A DNA stretch of 12,861 nt from NCBI GenBank assembly GCA_910578755.1, contig CAJTSZ010000024.1:1-12861 (forward strand), in the 5' to 3' direction. The DNA comes from an uncultured Oscillospiraceae bacterium. GTDB lineage: Bacteria > Bacillota > Clostridia > Oscillospirales > Ruminococcaceae. The translations under genes were made by a program, and so were the position numbers. Below are positions 6,783 to 12,397 of the stretch, one piece after another (the stretch's first letter is position 1; every line of letters starts with the position of its first letter). The notes beneath the pieces are model-generated. The model worked only from the letters and a program-made list of their open reading frames with translations, did not search any database and was not told the DNA's origin.

Positions 6783-6802
6783 TACTGAATTTCCGGGCTC
6801 TA
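6783..6802. repeat. Direct repeat, right copy
   Basis: It matches 6401-6420 with one substitution (C for A at the eleventh base). The two copies lie 382 bp apart and bracket the long-range helix and most of the hairpins. Confidence 0.7.
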
Positions 6803-6831
6803 TCGGTTAGGGGCTACAGTTCCAAAGTCAG

Positions 6832-6868
6832 CACAGCGTGGGGCCACAAGTTCGCTTTGCGAACTTGC
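6832..6868 (-). repeat. 37-nt composite hairpin module, minus orientation
   Basis: The inverted partner of 6625-6661. It carries the CAAGTTCGC/GCGAACTTG stem at 6847-6867 and CACAGCGTGGGGC at 6832-6844, which is exactly complementary to 6649-6661. Confidence 0.75.
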
Positions 6869-6908
6869 TGCCAATTCAGCGGGTATTCCCACTGAATTGC
6901 TGTTTCTT

Positions 6909-6940
6909 CCCCTATTCTTTTGACGCCAAAAGAATAGGGG
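6909..6940. repeat. Strong 13-bp hairpin downstream of the QueG-like gene
   Basis: The arms 6909-6921 and 6928-6940 (CCCCTATTCTTTT) are perfectly complementary around GACGCC. It lies 32 nt beyond the QueG-like stop on the minus strand. Neither side has a U tract, so termination is uncertain. A second hairpin (6872-6899; CAATTCAG arms with an inner GGG/CCC) adjoins it. Confidence 0.65.
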
Positions 6941-6971
6941 TTGGGTGGAGCCTCCAAAGGCAGGGGTGGGG

Positions 6972-7808
6972 TTATGGCAAATCCACAGCTTTGCCGTTAA
7001 TTATGGCCAGGTTGCGGAGAATCACCTTTTTTCCACGGTAGCCGTAGGCCCGGGAGGGCAGCAGGGAAAGGGCGTTTTCCGCGGTAATTACCGGTACGGC
7101 GGAGGCGGCAAAGGCAGCAAGGGGCGTAATGGGAGCATGGTGGTTCATGGGGCAGGAATCGGTGCAAATATCGCAGCCCCATACAAGGCCGCCAAGGCGC
7201 ACCTGCTCTTGGTCAAAGGAGGTGAAATCCCTCTTTTTTTGGGTAATGTGGGAACGGCACAGGGGCAGATCCACACCTGTGGCACAAAGGGCCCCATTGG
7301 GGCAGGCACGAAGGCAGGCATTGCAGCCAAGGCACCCTCCAGTAAGGGGGATACTGGGGATGAGGGGGAGGTTGGTTACAATTTCACCAATAAAAACATA
7401 GGAGCCGTAAACCGGGTGAATCAGCAGGCCGTTTTTGCCAATGACGCCAAGGCCTGCGGCCTGGGCGCAGGAAACCTCCCGCAGGGGGGAGTTATCCACA
7501 AAGGGAACAAAAGCATGGTTGGGAAAGGCATCCCTTAGGTTTTCTACCAGATGGTTCAACAGGCGGCCGGCCACGCTGTGGTAATCCTCCACCATGGCAT
7601 AGCGGGAAATGTTGCGCCCGTTAAAGGGACCGGTATAGTAGGGGAAGAGGCAGATAATTAAAGAGCAGGCGTCTGCCGGGATGCGGGAAACACCGCGGCA
7701 GGGCAGGTAGGGCTGGCCTGCCGTTAAAGGCGCGAACCCAAAGGGCAGGGGCAGAAGCTGAGAGGTAATATGCCGAACCTGCCAGGTGGTGGTAGTATTG
7801 CTTTCCAA
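6972..7808 (-). CDS. QueG-like double [4Fe-4S] cluster protein, short form
   Basis: The product has 278 residues. A TTG start at 7808 is chosen because AAAGGAGG lies 9 nt upstream; the open frame runs on to 7949 but that part looks like noise. The central region resembles epoxyqueuosine reductase: FVDNSPLREVSCAQAAGLGVIGKNGLLI (102-130, with D105 at the place of the QueG catalytic acid), then GSYVFIGEIVTNL. Two ferredoxin-type clusters follow: C159-x2-C162-x2-C165-x3-C169-P and C212-x2-C215-x3-C219-P. QueG reduces epoxyqueuosine to queuosine in tRNA using cobalamin. This protein lacks the C-terminal HEAT-like repeats and is about 100 residues shorter, so it may be a different reductase of the same fold. 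No queuosine genes are adjacent. Confidence 0.85.
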   Translation of the reverse strand: MESNTTTTWQVRHITSQLLPLPFGFAPLTAGQPYLPCRGVSRIPADACSLIICLFPYYTGPFNGRNISRYAMVEDYHSVAGRLLNHLVENLRDAFPNHAFVPFVDNSPLREVSCAQAAGLGVIGKNGLLIHPVYGSYVFIGEIVTNLPLIPSIPLTGGCLGCNACLRACPNGALCATGVDLPLCRSHITQKKRDFTSFDQEQVRLGGLVWGCDICTDSCPMNHHAPITPLAAFAASAVPVITAENALSLLPSRAYGYRGKKVILRNLAIINGKAVDLP

Positions 7809-7853
7809 ATAAAAGGCCTCCTTTTGCGGCAAGGGCCGCGTGGGGTTGGAATT

Positions 7854-7883
7854 ATTGTAACACAGCGGGACAAAAGGTGTAAA
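7854..7883 (-). promoter_or_regulatory. Likely sigma-A promoter of the QueG-like gene
   Basis: On the minus strand TTTACA (7883-7878) and TACAAT (7859-7854) are 18 bp apart, about 45 nt before the TTG start. Each box differs from consensus at one base. Confidence 0.6.
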
Positions 7884-7955
7884 CCATAAAAACAGCCCAG
7901 TTGAACAGAAAAAAGAAAATAAAATAGGCAATTTTAATAAAACATACAATATACC

Positions 7956-7985
7956 TTGTTCATAGGGGTAATATTATGCTAAAAT
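7956..7985 (+). promoter_or_regulatory. Possible sigma-A promoter of the sdaAB-sdaAA operon
   Basis: TTGTTC (7956-7961) and TAAAAT (7980-7985) are spaced 18 bp, about 65 nt before sdaAB. The leader contains a GCCGGC/GCCGGC hairpin (8008-8013 with 8025-8030) of unknown purpose. Confidence 0.5.
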
Positions 7986-8049
7986 AAAATGGTCATAGTG
8001 AGGACTTGCCGGCAACGACAGGCGGCCGGCTAAATGTGGAGGTTTTTTT

Positions 8050-8721
8050 ATGAATATTAGTATATTTGATATTTTGGGCCCGGTTATGATTGGCCCATCC
8101 AGCTCCCACACGGCGGGGGCCCAGCGTATTGGAAAGGCCATGCATATGATTTGCGGCGGCGAGGAGGTTGCATGGGTAAAGTTTTACCTTCATGGCTCCT
8201 TTAGCCACACCTTAAGCGGCCACGGCACCGACAGGGCCCTGGTTGCCGGGCTGATGGGTATGGACGCCAGCGACGCCCGCATTAAAACATCTTTGGAAAT
8301 TGCCAAGGAAAAAGGAATGGAAATAGAATTTGAACCGGCCGATTTAGGGGATGTTCATCCCAACACGGTTAAAGTGGCAGCAAAGACAAAATCCGGCAGG
8401 GAATATACCATGATTGGTTCCTCTGTAGGCGGCGGTGAGGTGGAAATTGTGGAAATTGACGGGATACCAGCAAAGGTTTCCGGCAAGTTCCCGGCAATTA
8501 TTATTACCCATGAGGACCGTCTGGGGGTTATTGGCAGAATTACTTCCACTTTAGCGGAAAATAAAATCAATATTGTTACAGTGCGGCACTCCCGGGAGAA
8601 AAAGGGAGGCACGGCCACTACCATGATAGAAACCGACCAGCCCATTCCCCAGGAAGTAAAAGAAACGCTGGAAGGGCCGGAGTATATACAGCACGTAGTT
8701 ACCATTGCAAAATTTGCATAA
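8050..8721 (+). CDS. sdaAB: L-serine ammonia-lyase, iron-sulfur type, beta subunit
   Basis: The 223-residue protein starts at an ATG preceded by TGGAGG. The N-terminal half is the serine dehydratase beta domain, with the signature ILGPVMIGPSSSHTAGAQRIG (about 8-28) and the HGSFSHTLSGHGTDRALVAGLMG block. The C-terminal about 75 residues form an ACT domain beginning AIIITHEDRLGVIGRITSTLAENKINI, typical of two-subunit clostridial enzymes. With SdaAA it converts L-serine to pyruvate and ammonia in the cytoplasm, an energy-yielding or catabolic step in amino-acid fermenters. sdaAA starts 26 nt after the stop, and the pair forms an operon with one terminator. Confidence 0.97.
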   Translation: MNISIFDILGPVMIGPSSSHTAGAQRIGKAMHMICGGEEVAWVKFYLHGSFSHTLSGHGTDRALVAGLMGMDASDARIKTSLEIAKEKGMEIEFEPADLGDVHPNTVKVAAKTKSGREYTMIGSSVGGGEVEIVEIDGIPAKVSGKFPAIIITHEDRLGVIGRITSTLAENKINIVTVRHSREKKGGTATTMIETDQPIPQEVKETLEGPEYIQHVVTIAKFA

Positions 8722-8747
8722 CCGGCAGGGAAAAGGGAGGAAAGAGA

Positions 8748-9665
8748 ATGTATAATACATCGAAAGATATTTTGGCTTTGATTGGCTCTTCCAATAAATC
8801 CATTGCAGACATTGCCATTGAAAACGAAATGGAACTGTTTAACATGACCCGCCAGGAAATTTTGGACAAGCTGGCCCAGCGGTACGATATTATGTACAGT
8901 GCCTGCCACGATGGCTTGGAAAAAGCGATTATTTCCATCAGCGGCCTTACCGGCGGCACCGGCAAGCAGATGTGGGATTATATTAAGGCGGGAAAAACCA
9001 TTGGAGATACCACTGCCTTAAAGGGTGTGGCTTATGCCCTTTCCTGTTCCGAGGTAAACAGCTCCATGGGCCTGATTATAGCGGCCCCTACGGCAGGCGC
9101 CTGTGGTATTTTGCCCGGTGCTTTAATTGCCGTTGCGGAAAAACGCAATGCTTCGCAGGAAGAAATTCTTTTGGCTTTGGCCTGCGCTGCCGCAGTGGGG
9201 CAGGTTATTACGAAAAACGCCACGGTTTCCGGCGCGGAGGGCGGTTGCCAAGCAGAGTGCGGCAGCGCGGCTTCCATGGCGGCTGCTGCCATTACCCAGC
9301 TGTGCGGCGGCACGCCGGAACAGGCCTTTGATGCTGCGGCTATTGCCATGCAGAATGTAATGGGTTTGGTGTGCGACCCTGTAGCGGGCCTAGTGGAAAT
9401 GCCCTGCACCAAGCGCAATGCCTCCGGCGTAACCAATGCCCTGCTGTGCGCCGATATGGTTTTGGCGGGCATCCCCAGCAAAATCCCCTTTGACGAGGTT
9501 GTGGAGGCCATGTACAAGGTGGGCAAGGCTTTGCCTACAACTTTAAGAGAAACGGCCCTGGGCGGCGTAGCAATTACGCCTACAGGCCTTGCAATGAAGG
9601 AAAAGCTGTTTGGCAAAGGCGGCGGGTGCCAAGGAAACTGCGCTGCCTGCGGCGGCTGCGATTAA
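8748..9665 (+). CDS. sdaAA: L-serine ammonia-lyase, iron-sulfur type, alpha subunit
   Basis: The 305-residue catalytic subunit is preceded by AGGGAGGAAAGAG. GLTGGTGKQMW (66-76) and the APTAGACGILPGAL segment (113-126) are family hallmarks. Cysteines in EGGCQAECG (C167), VCDPVAG (C209) and EMPCTKRNASG (C220) fit the three ligands of the catalytic [4Fe-4S] cluster known from bacterial L-serine dehydratases. The fourth iron position activates the substrate directly, so the enzyme is oxygen-sensitive, which fits an anaerobe. The C-terminus ends in a Gly/Cys-rich tail with four cysteines (CQGNCAACGGCD), as in other two-subunit enzymes. The stop is immediately followed by the operon terminator. Confidence 0.97.
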   Translation: MYNTSKDILALIGSSNKSIADIAIENEMELFNMTRQEILDKLAQRYDIMYSACHDGLEKAIISISGLTGGTGKQMWDYIKAGKTIGDTTALKGVAYALSCSEVNSSMGLIIAAPTAGACGILPGALIAVAEKRNASQEEILLALACAAAVGQVITKNATVSGAEGGCQAECGSAASMAAAAITQLCGGTPEQAFDAAAIAMQNVMGLVCDPVAGLVEMPCTKRNASGVTNALLCADMVLAGIPSKIPFDEVVEAMYKVGKALPTTLRETALGGVAITPTGLAMKEKLFGKGGGCQGNCAACGGCD

Positions 9666-9708
9666 AAAAGGCACCCCATTGGGAATACTTCCCAATGGGG
9701 TGCCTTTT
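9666..9708 (+). terminator. Rho-independent terminator of the sda operon
   Basis: A perfect 20-bp stem (9666-9685 with 9689-9708; core GGCACCCCATTGGGAA) with a TAC loop ends in TTTT. It begins directly at the sdaAA stop codon. Confidence 0.95.
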
Positions 9709-9746
9709 CTACAATATTTTATGAAAGGGCCCAAGCCCAGGCCCAA

Positions 9747-9776
9747 AACTTACAGCGGGGTACCCCGCTGTAAGTT
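9747..9776. repeat. 30-nt perfect palindrome
   Basis: AACTTACAGCGGGGT is followed directly by its own reverse complement, with no spacer. It starts about 40 nt past the sda terminator and abuts the CAAGTTTGGC palindrome at 9779. No T run follows, so it is not a plain terminator. Confidence 0.8.
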
Positions 9777-9778
9777 AG

Positions 9779-9801
9779 CAAGTTTGGCTTTGCCAAACTT
9801 G
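9779..9801. repeat. CAAGTTTGGC palindrome, copy 2
   Basis: All 23 nt are identical to 6574-6596. Here the stem is followed by TGC and six T, so on the plus strand it could also end transcription. The surroundings (9709-9908) hold no gene, only further weak hairpins such as AGGTA/TACCT at about 9814-9828. Confidence 0.8.
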
Positions 9802-9908
9802 TGCTTTTTTGAAGGTATTAGCTACCTCTAAGCCCCAGACCCAAACCTTGTAGCGGCATTGCGCTGTAGTAAAGAGAAATGGGAAAACAAGGCTTATGAA
9901 GTAATTGA

Positions 9909-10088
9909 TTGTTAGGTATTCCCTATACCAACTATATCGGCATTTCCGGGATTGAAAATCCGGTAGCCGTCTTTATCATCAGTATTGTTATGGGAATAGT
10001 TCTGTATCTTATTGGACGTGGGTGCGGGAAACTGTTAATCTATTATATCAAGGGTGTCAGCAAAGCGAAACAGCGTTTGGAAATCTAA
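9909..10088 (+). pseudogene. C-terminal remnant of an integral membrane protein
   Basis: A 59-codon frame runs from an arbitrary TTG, with a stop just upstream, and encodes one clear membrane helix (VAVFIISIVMGIVLYLIG) followed by a basic tail ending KGVSKAKQRLEI. This looks like the last transmembrane segment and cytoplasmic end of a larger transporter-like protein whose 5' part has been lost. The family cannot be named from this piece. The junction at about 9908 marks where ordinary intergenic DNA meets the decayed element. Confidence 0.5.
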
Positions 10089-10121
10089 GCCGCCCCATGT
10101 GGGAGAAAAGGGGAATTATTT

Positions 10122-10455
10122 ATGCATACAAGTAATGCCTTTTGCAGAGTAGTTATACGCTATGCCGCGTGACAGGAGCAGGCAGCAAAAAGAAAATGCC
10201 TCACAGAAGAAAAATTTTACCCTTTAGGCACAACAGACGAATATTTTGAAGCACCCTATTACGATATTGCGGTCAGACAGTTATCTTTACTTAGGAAGGA
10301 ACGGGAAATCATTTTCCTTACTTTTTTGGGCATTACACACAACAGGAAATCGGGGAACTATACGGACACTGCCGGAGTACGGAGTGACATCACATACACA
10401 GTGCTTTGCAAATGCTGCATGAAGAAATGGAGGCGCGAACCTTTTGCCCTATGAA
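10122..10455 (+). pseudogene. Decayed sigma-70-like factor of an integrative conjugative element
   Basis: Reading starts at ATG 10122 (after AGGGGAATTATT) with MHTSNAFCRVVIRYAA, then hits TGA at 10170-10172. The same frame continues with TEEKFYPLGTTDEYFEAPYYDIAVRQLSLLRKEREIIFL. A one-base deletion near 10325-10330 moves the coding frame to HYTQQEIGELYGHCRST, where a second TGA occurs at 10385-10387 before SALQMLHEEMEAR. The order of pieces, with a region 4-like QQEIGELYG helix-turn-helix, matches the small sigma-70-family proteins encoded by Tn916/Tn1549-type elements of clostridia. At least three inactivating changes make it non-functional. Confidence 0.7.
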
Positions 10456-10482
10456 ACGGTTGTTTGGACAACCGCTTTATAG
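10423..10482 (+). pseudogene. Start of an ICE helix-turn-helix protein, truncated
   Basis: In the third frame, overlapping the end of the sigma-like remnant, RNGGANLLPYETVVWTTAL is followed by TAG at 10480. The LLPYE-type opening is typical of the small HTH-domain protein encoded directly after the sigma-like gene in clostridial conjugative elements. Nothing further of it, and no excisionase or integrase, is visible; 10483-10553 holds no recognisable gene. Confidence 0.5.
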
Positions 10483-10553
10483 TAGGGGCAGGCCTCACGG
10501 GAAATGAGCCAAGGTTTGAGGCCGGGTTCCATAGGGTTTGGGGGGGTAAAACC

Positions 10554-10600
10554 TCCAAAAAAAGCCCCGCAGTAAAGGCTGAACCTTTTCTGCGGGGCTT
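10554..10600 (-). terminator. Rho-independent terminator of ribU
   Basis: The arms AAGCCCCGCAG (10562-10572) and CTGCGGGGCTT (10590-10600) pair, with an inner AAAGG/CCTTT helix. On the minus strand a run of seven T follows. It lies 6 nt beyond the ribU stop. Confidence 0.9.
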
Positions 10601-10605
10601 GCTTT

Positions 10606-11148
10606 TTATTTAATGGAAAGGAATTTTTCCAAAGGCTTGTAAAGGAAAAAGGTAATAAGGGAATTTACCCCCGCTTTCAGCAGGTTAAAGGGAATAATAA
10701 TTGGCAGCAGCATGGCAACCACATCCTTCATGGGTTGGCCCATAAAAATGGGGGTAAAAATAAGGTTGCACAGCACCATGACGGCAGTCATAACCAAGGT
10801 GCCAGCCACCAGGCTGCAAACAGCCCCCTTTTTGGTGGTATTTTTTTTATAAATTGTACCTGCTACCAATACATAAGCGCCGGTGGCGAAAATGTGCATA
10901 ATAATGCCAATAATACTGCTGGAAGAGCTTACTGTTACCCCCTGTATTACCGAGGCGATTACGGTAAGGGCCAAGCCGGCTAAGGGGCCATAGGCAAAGG
11001 CGCCGATGAAAATAGGCACATCGGCCGGGTCATACTCCAAAAAAGGGGCAGGCGGGAAGGGGATGTGGACGATGGTGAGCAGCACCAGGGAAATTGCTAC
11101 CAGCATAGCCAGGCGGGTAAGTTTTTTAGTGGCGGTTTGGTTGTTCAT
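10606..11148 (-). CDS. ribU: ECF transporter S component, RibU-type riboflavin transporter
   Basis: The 180-residue membrane protein has about six hydrophobic segments. After TRLAMLVAISLVLLTIV come the conserved FLEYDPADVPIFIGAFAYGPLAGLALTVI (about 36-64), the hallmark loop and helix of RibU-like S components. S components bind the vitamin and dock on a shared EcfA/EcfA'/EcfT energizing module; none of these is in the window, as is usual for group II ECF systems. The gene is preceded by GGGAGG 7 nt before the ATG. Control by an FMN riboswitch directly upstream strongly supports riboflavin (or a flavin precursor) as substrate. Confidence 0.93.
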   Translation of the reverse strand: MNNQTATKKLTRLAMLVAISLVLLTIVHIPFPPAPFLEYDPADVPIFIGAFAYGPLAGLALTVIASVIQGVTVSSSSSIIGIIMHIFATGAYVLVAGTIYKKNTTKKGAVCSLVAGTLVMTAVMVLCNLIFTPIFMGQPMKDVVAMLLPIIIPFNLLKAGVNSLITFFLYKPLEKFLSIK

Positions 11149-11229
11149 AGTGAATCCTCCCTCAAATCATAGTTGACCTGTCAGGATACAATGAAATTTG
11201 TGCGGCAGCTGTTTTTTACAAATTAAAAA

Positions 11230-11257
11230 GGCCCCCGGAAAGAATATTCCAGGGGCC
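11230..11257 (-). terminator. Intrinsic terminator, expression platform of the FMN riboswitch
   Basis: The arms 11230-11240 and 11247-11257 (GGCCCC core, one C/A mismatch, AGAATA loop) are followed on the minus strand by CCTTTTT. Placed between the aptamer and ribU, it should stop transcription when FMN is bound. Confidence 0.88.
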
Positions 11258-11284
11258 AAAGAAAATGTACAGCATAAACACACC

Positions 11285-11409
11285 GTTTCTTCATTCCGGA
11301 CTATACCGTTGGTCTGGGAATGGTACCCAGTCTGCCGCCGAAGCGGCTCGCGGACTGATGGGCTGCTGCCCAAACACCGCCAGTGAGGAATTGCACCTCG
11401 CCCTGAAAC
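11285..11409 (-). ncRNA. FMN riboswitch (RFN element) controlling ribU
   Basis: Read on the minus strand, all conserved FMN aptamer blocks are present in order: TTTCAGGGCGAGGTG, then CACTGGCGGTG, CAGTCCGCGAGCC, GACCAACGGTATAGTCCGG and a closing GAAGAAAC. P1 forms between GTTTC (11409-11405) and GAAAC (11289-11285). The CTTCGG-type turn after GAGCCG caps one of the internal stems. High FMN is expected to switch off the downstream riboflavin transporter through the terminator at 11257-11230. Confidence 0.96.
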
Positions 11410-11466
11410 AGATTTTTGTTTGCCGCAGCCTGTAAGGCTTGCAGCATATATTCTTTTTTCGTTTTT

Positions 11467-11495
11467 ATTATATTCTTTTGCAGGGAGGCTGTCAA
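11467..11495 (-). promoter_or_regulatory. Consensus sigma-A promoter of the ribU riboswitch transcript
   Basis: TTGACA (11495-11490) and TATAAT (11472-11467) with exactly 17 bp between them is a perfect consensus. Transcription should start near 11460, about 50 nt before the aptamer. Confidence 0.92.
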
Positions 11496-11527
11496 TAGAT
11501 GATCATAAAAAAGATTTTAAGCAGAGG

Positions 11528-11564
11528 CAGGAAAAACAAGTACTCCAAGGTGCTGTTTTTCCTG
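11528..11564 (-). terminator. Hairpin after the sortase gene, probable terminator
   Basis: CAGGAAAAAC (11528-11537) pairs with its complement at 11555-11564, and the helix continues imperfectly inward. On the minus strand it follows the sortase stop by 22 nt. The nearest T run lies about 15 nt beyond the stem, so efficiency is uncertain. Confidence 0.5.
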
Positions 11565-11586
11565 TAAACGAACGCCTGATTCCGTT

Positions 11587-12324
11587 TTACGGTTCCTTGG
11601 CAGCCTTTTGGCGGGCTACTACCACAAAGCGGCCGTCTTCGGTGTGGTAGCTACAGGTGGACAGGGTTAAAATCCGTTGGCCATACATTGCTTCAACGCC
11701 TGTGTCATAAAGGGCGCTGTCTTTGGCCTGCTGGATGTAGTTGGAGAACTGCTCCGGGTCAGAAAGGTCGGTAAACTGGTAGTAACAGAAAACGCCGCTT
11801 TCCTCCGGCGCGTAGATTCGGCTGTAAAAGGCGGCCAAAATTTCATATTCGCCGGGTTCTTTGAGGGTGTTAAAGGTGATAACCGGGTGCTGCTGCCAAT
11901 AAAGTATATTGGCATAACTGGGCAAGGAGCCAAACATGCTGCCATCCTTCATGTGGTGGCCGTAGATAATAACATGGTTCCCGTCAGGGGTACAGCCTTC
12001 CCCAATGAACAGGCTGCCGCTTAGGGCTTCCTGGCCGTCAAACCCACGGCGGAGGTAGTATTCCGGCTCGTTGGGTGTAAACATTACCGGATAGTTCAGA
12101 GGGGTGCCGGCTATGGAAAGCCAGCCAGCCATATCGTTGTTTTGCTCCCACAGGGCGGTGCAGCCGGCGCTGGATACCTGTTCTGCCAGCAGCTGGTTGG
12201 CCCGGCGTTCCTGGCTGGAACGCCGCAGGTCCTGAAGCAGCATGGCCCCGGAAAACAGGAACACAGCAGTGCAGAGAAAAAATGCCAAGCCCCAAAGCCG
12301 GCGGAAGCTGGTTTGCCTTTGCAT
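11587..12324 (-). CDS. Class B sortase (SrtB family)
   Basis: The 245-residue protein is counted from the ATG at 12324, which AAGAAGGGGG precedes; the frame continues upstream to 12393 without support. Residues 11-31 form an N-terminal signal anchor after a basic start. The sortase domain follows: DMAGWLSIAGTPLNYPVM (64-81), the catalytic His in HVIIYGHHM (H123), the catalytic Cys in LTLSTCSYH (C224) and the Arg in DGRFVVVARQ (R232). The long insertion before the Cys, with a helix around DPEQFSNYIQQA, is typical of class B. Sortases cleave a sorting motif and attach proteins to peptidoglycan or pili at the outer membrane face. No LPXTG-like substrate or pilin is in the window. Confidence 0.93.
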   Translation of the reverse strand: MQRQTSFRRLWGLAFFLCTAVFLFSGAMLLQDLRRSSQERRANQLLAEQVSSAGCTALWEQNNDMAGWLSIAGTPLNYPVMFTPNEPEYYLRRGFDGQEALSGSLFIGEGCTPDGNHVIIYGHHMKDGSMFGSLPSYANILYWQQHPVITFNTLKEPGEYEILAAFYSRIYAPEESGVFCYYQFTDLSDPEQFSNYIQQAKDSALYDTGVEAMYGQRILTLSTCSYHTEDGRFVVVARQKAAKEP

Positions 12325-12354
12325 AAAAATCCCCCTTCTTTTAAATAAAAATAA

Positions 12355-12385
12355 AACAGTGGCCACCTGAAATGGGGCCACTGTT
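12355..12385 (-). terminator. Rho-independent terminator between the DUF342 and sortase genes
   Basis: AACAGTGGCC (12355-12364) pairs with GGCCACTGTT (12376-12385). On the minus strand TTTTATTTTTATTT follows. It starts 12 nt after the DUF342 stop and ends about 30 nt before the sortase start, so the two genes may be separately transcribed. Confidence 0.88.
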
Positions 12386-12397
12386 GGGAACAACTAT

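Larger units (their letters stand above)
6481..6940. repeat. Dense array of short hairpins filling the intergenic region
   Basis: This fills most of the 596-nt gap between the decarboxylase and the QueG-like gene; no credible reading frame was found. Hairpins read in order: 6481-6492, 6525-6539, 6556-6570, 6574-6596, 6603-6618, 6625-6647, 6649-6665, 6669-6691, 6745-6755, 6763-6780, 6847-6867, 6872-6899 and 6909-6940. Many have 6-10 bp perfect stems and three-base loops (AGT, TTT, GCT, CAA, CTG). Stems of related hairpins differ at paired positions but stay paired. It could be a structured RNA, a composite of palindromic interspersed repeats, or both. Strand cannot be decided. Confidence 0.75.

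Noticed and set aside
6556..6940. CRISPR array
   Set aside because: The repeats are palindromes of differing sequence and length with no regular spacers, and no cas gene is present.
6481..6940. tmRNA, RNase P RNA or signal recognition RNA
   Set aside because: None of the conserved sequence blocks of these RNAs could be found on either strand.
6945..7538. 197-codon plus-strand open frame, Gly/Lys-rich
   Set aside because: It lies antisense to the QueG-like gene whose cysteine motifs are convincing; the plus translation is low-complexity.
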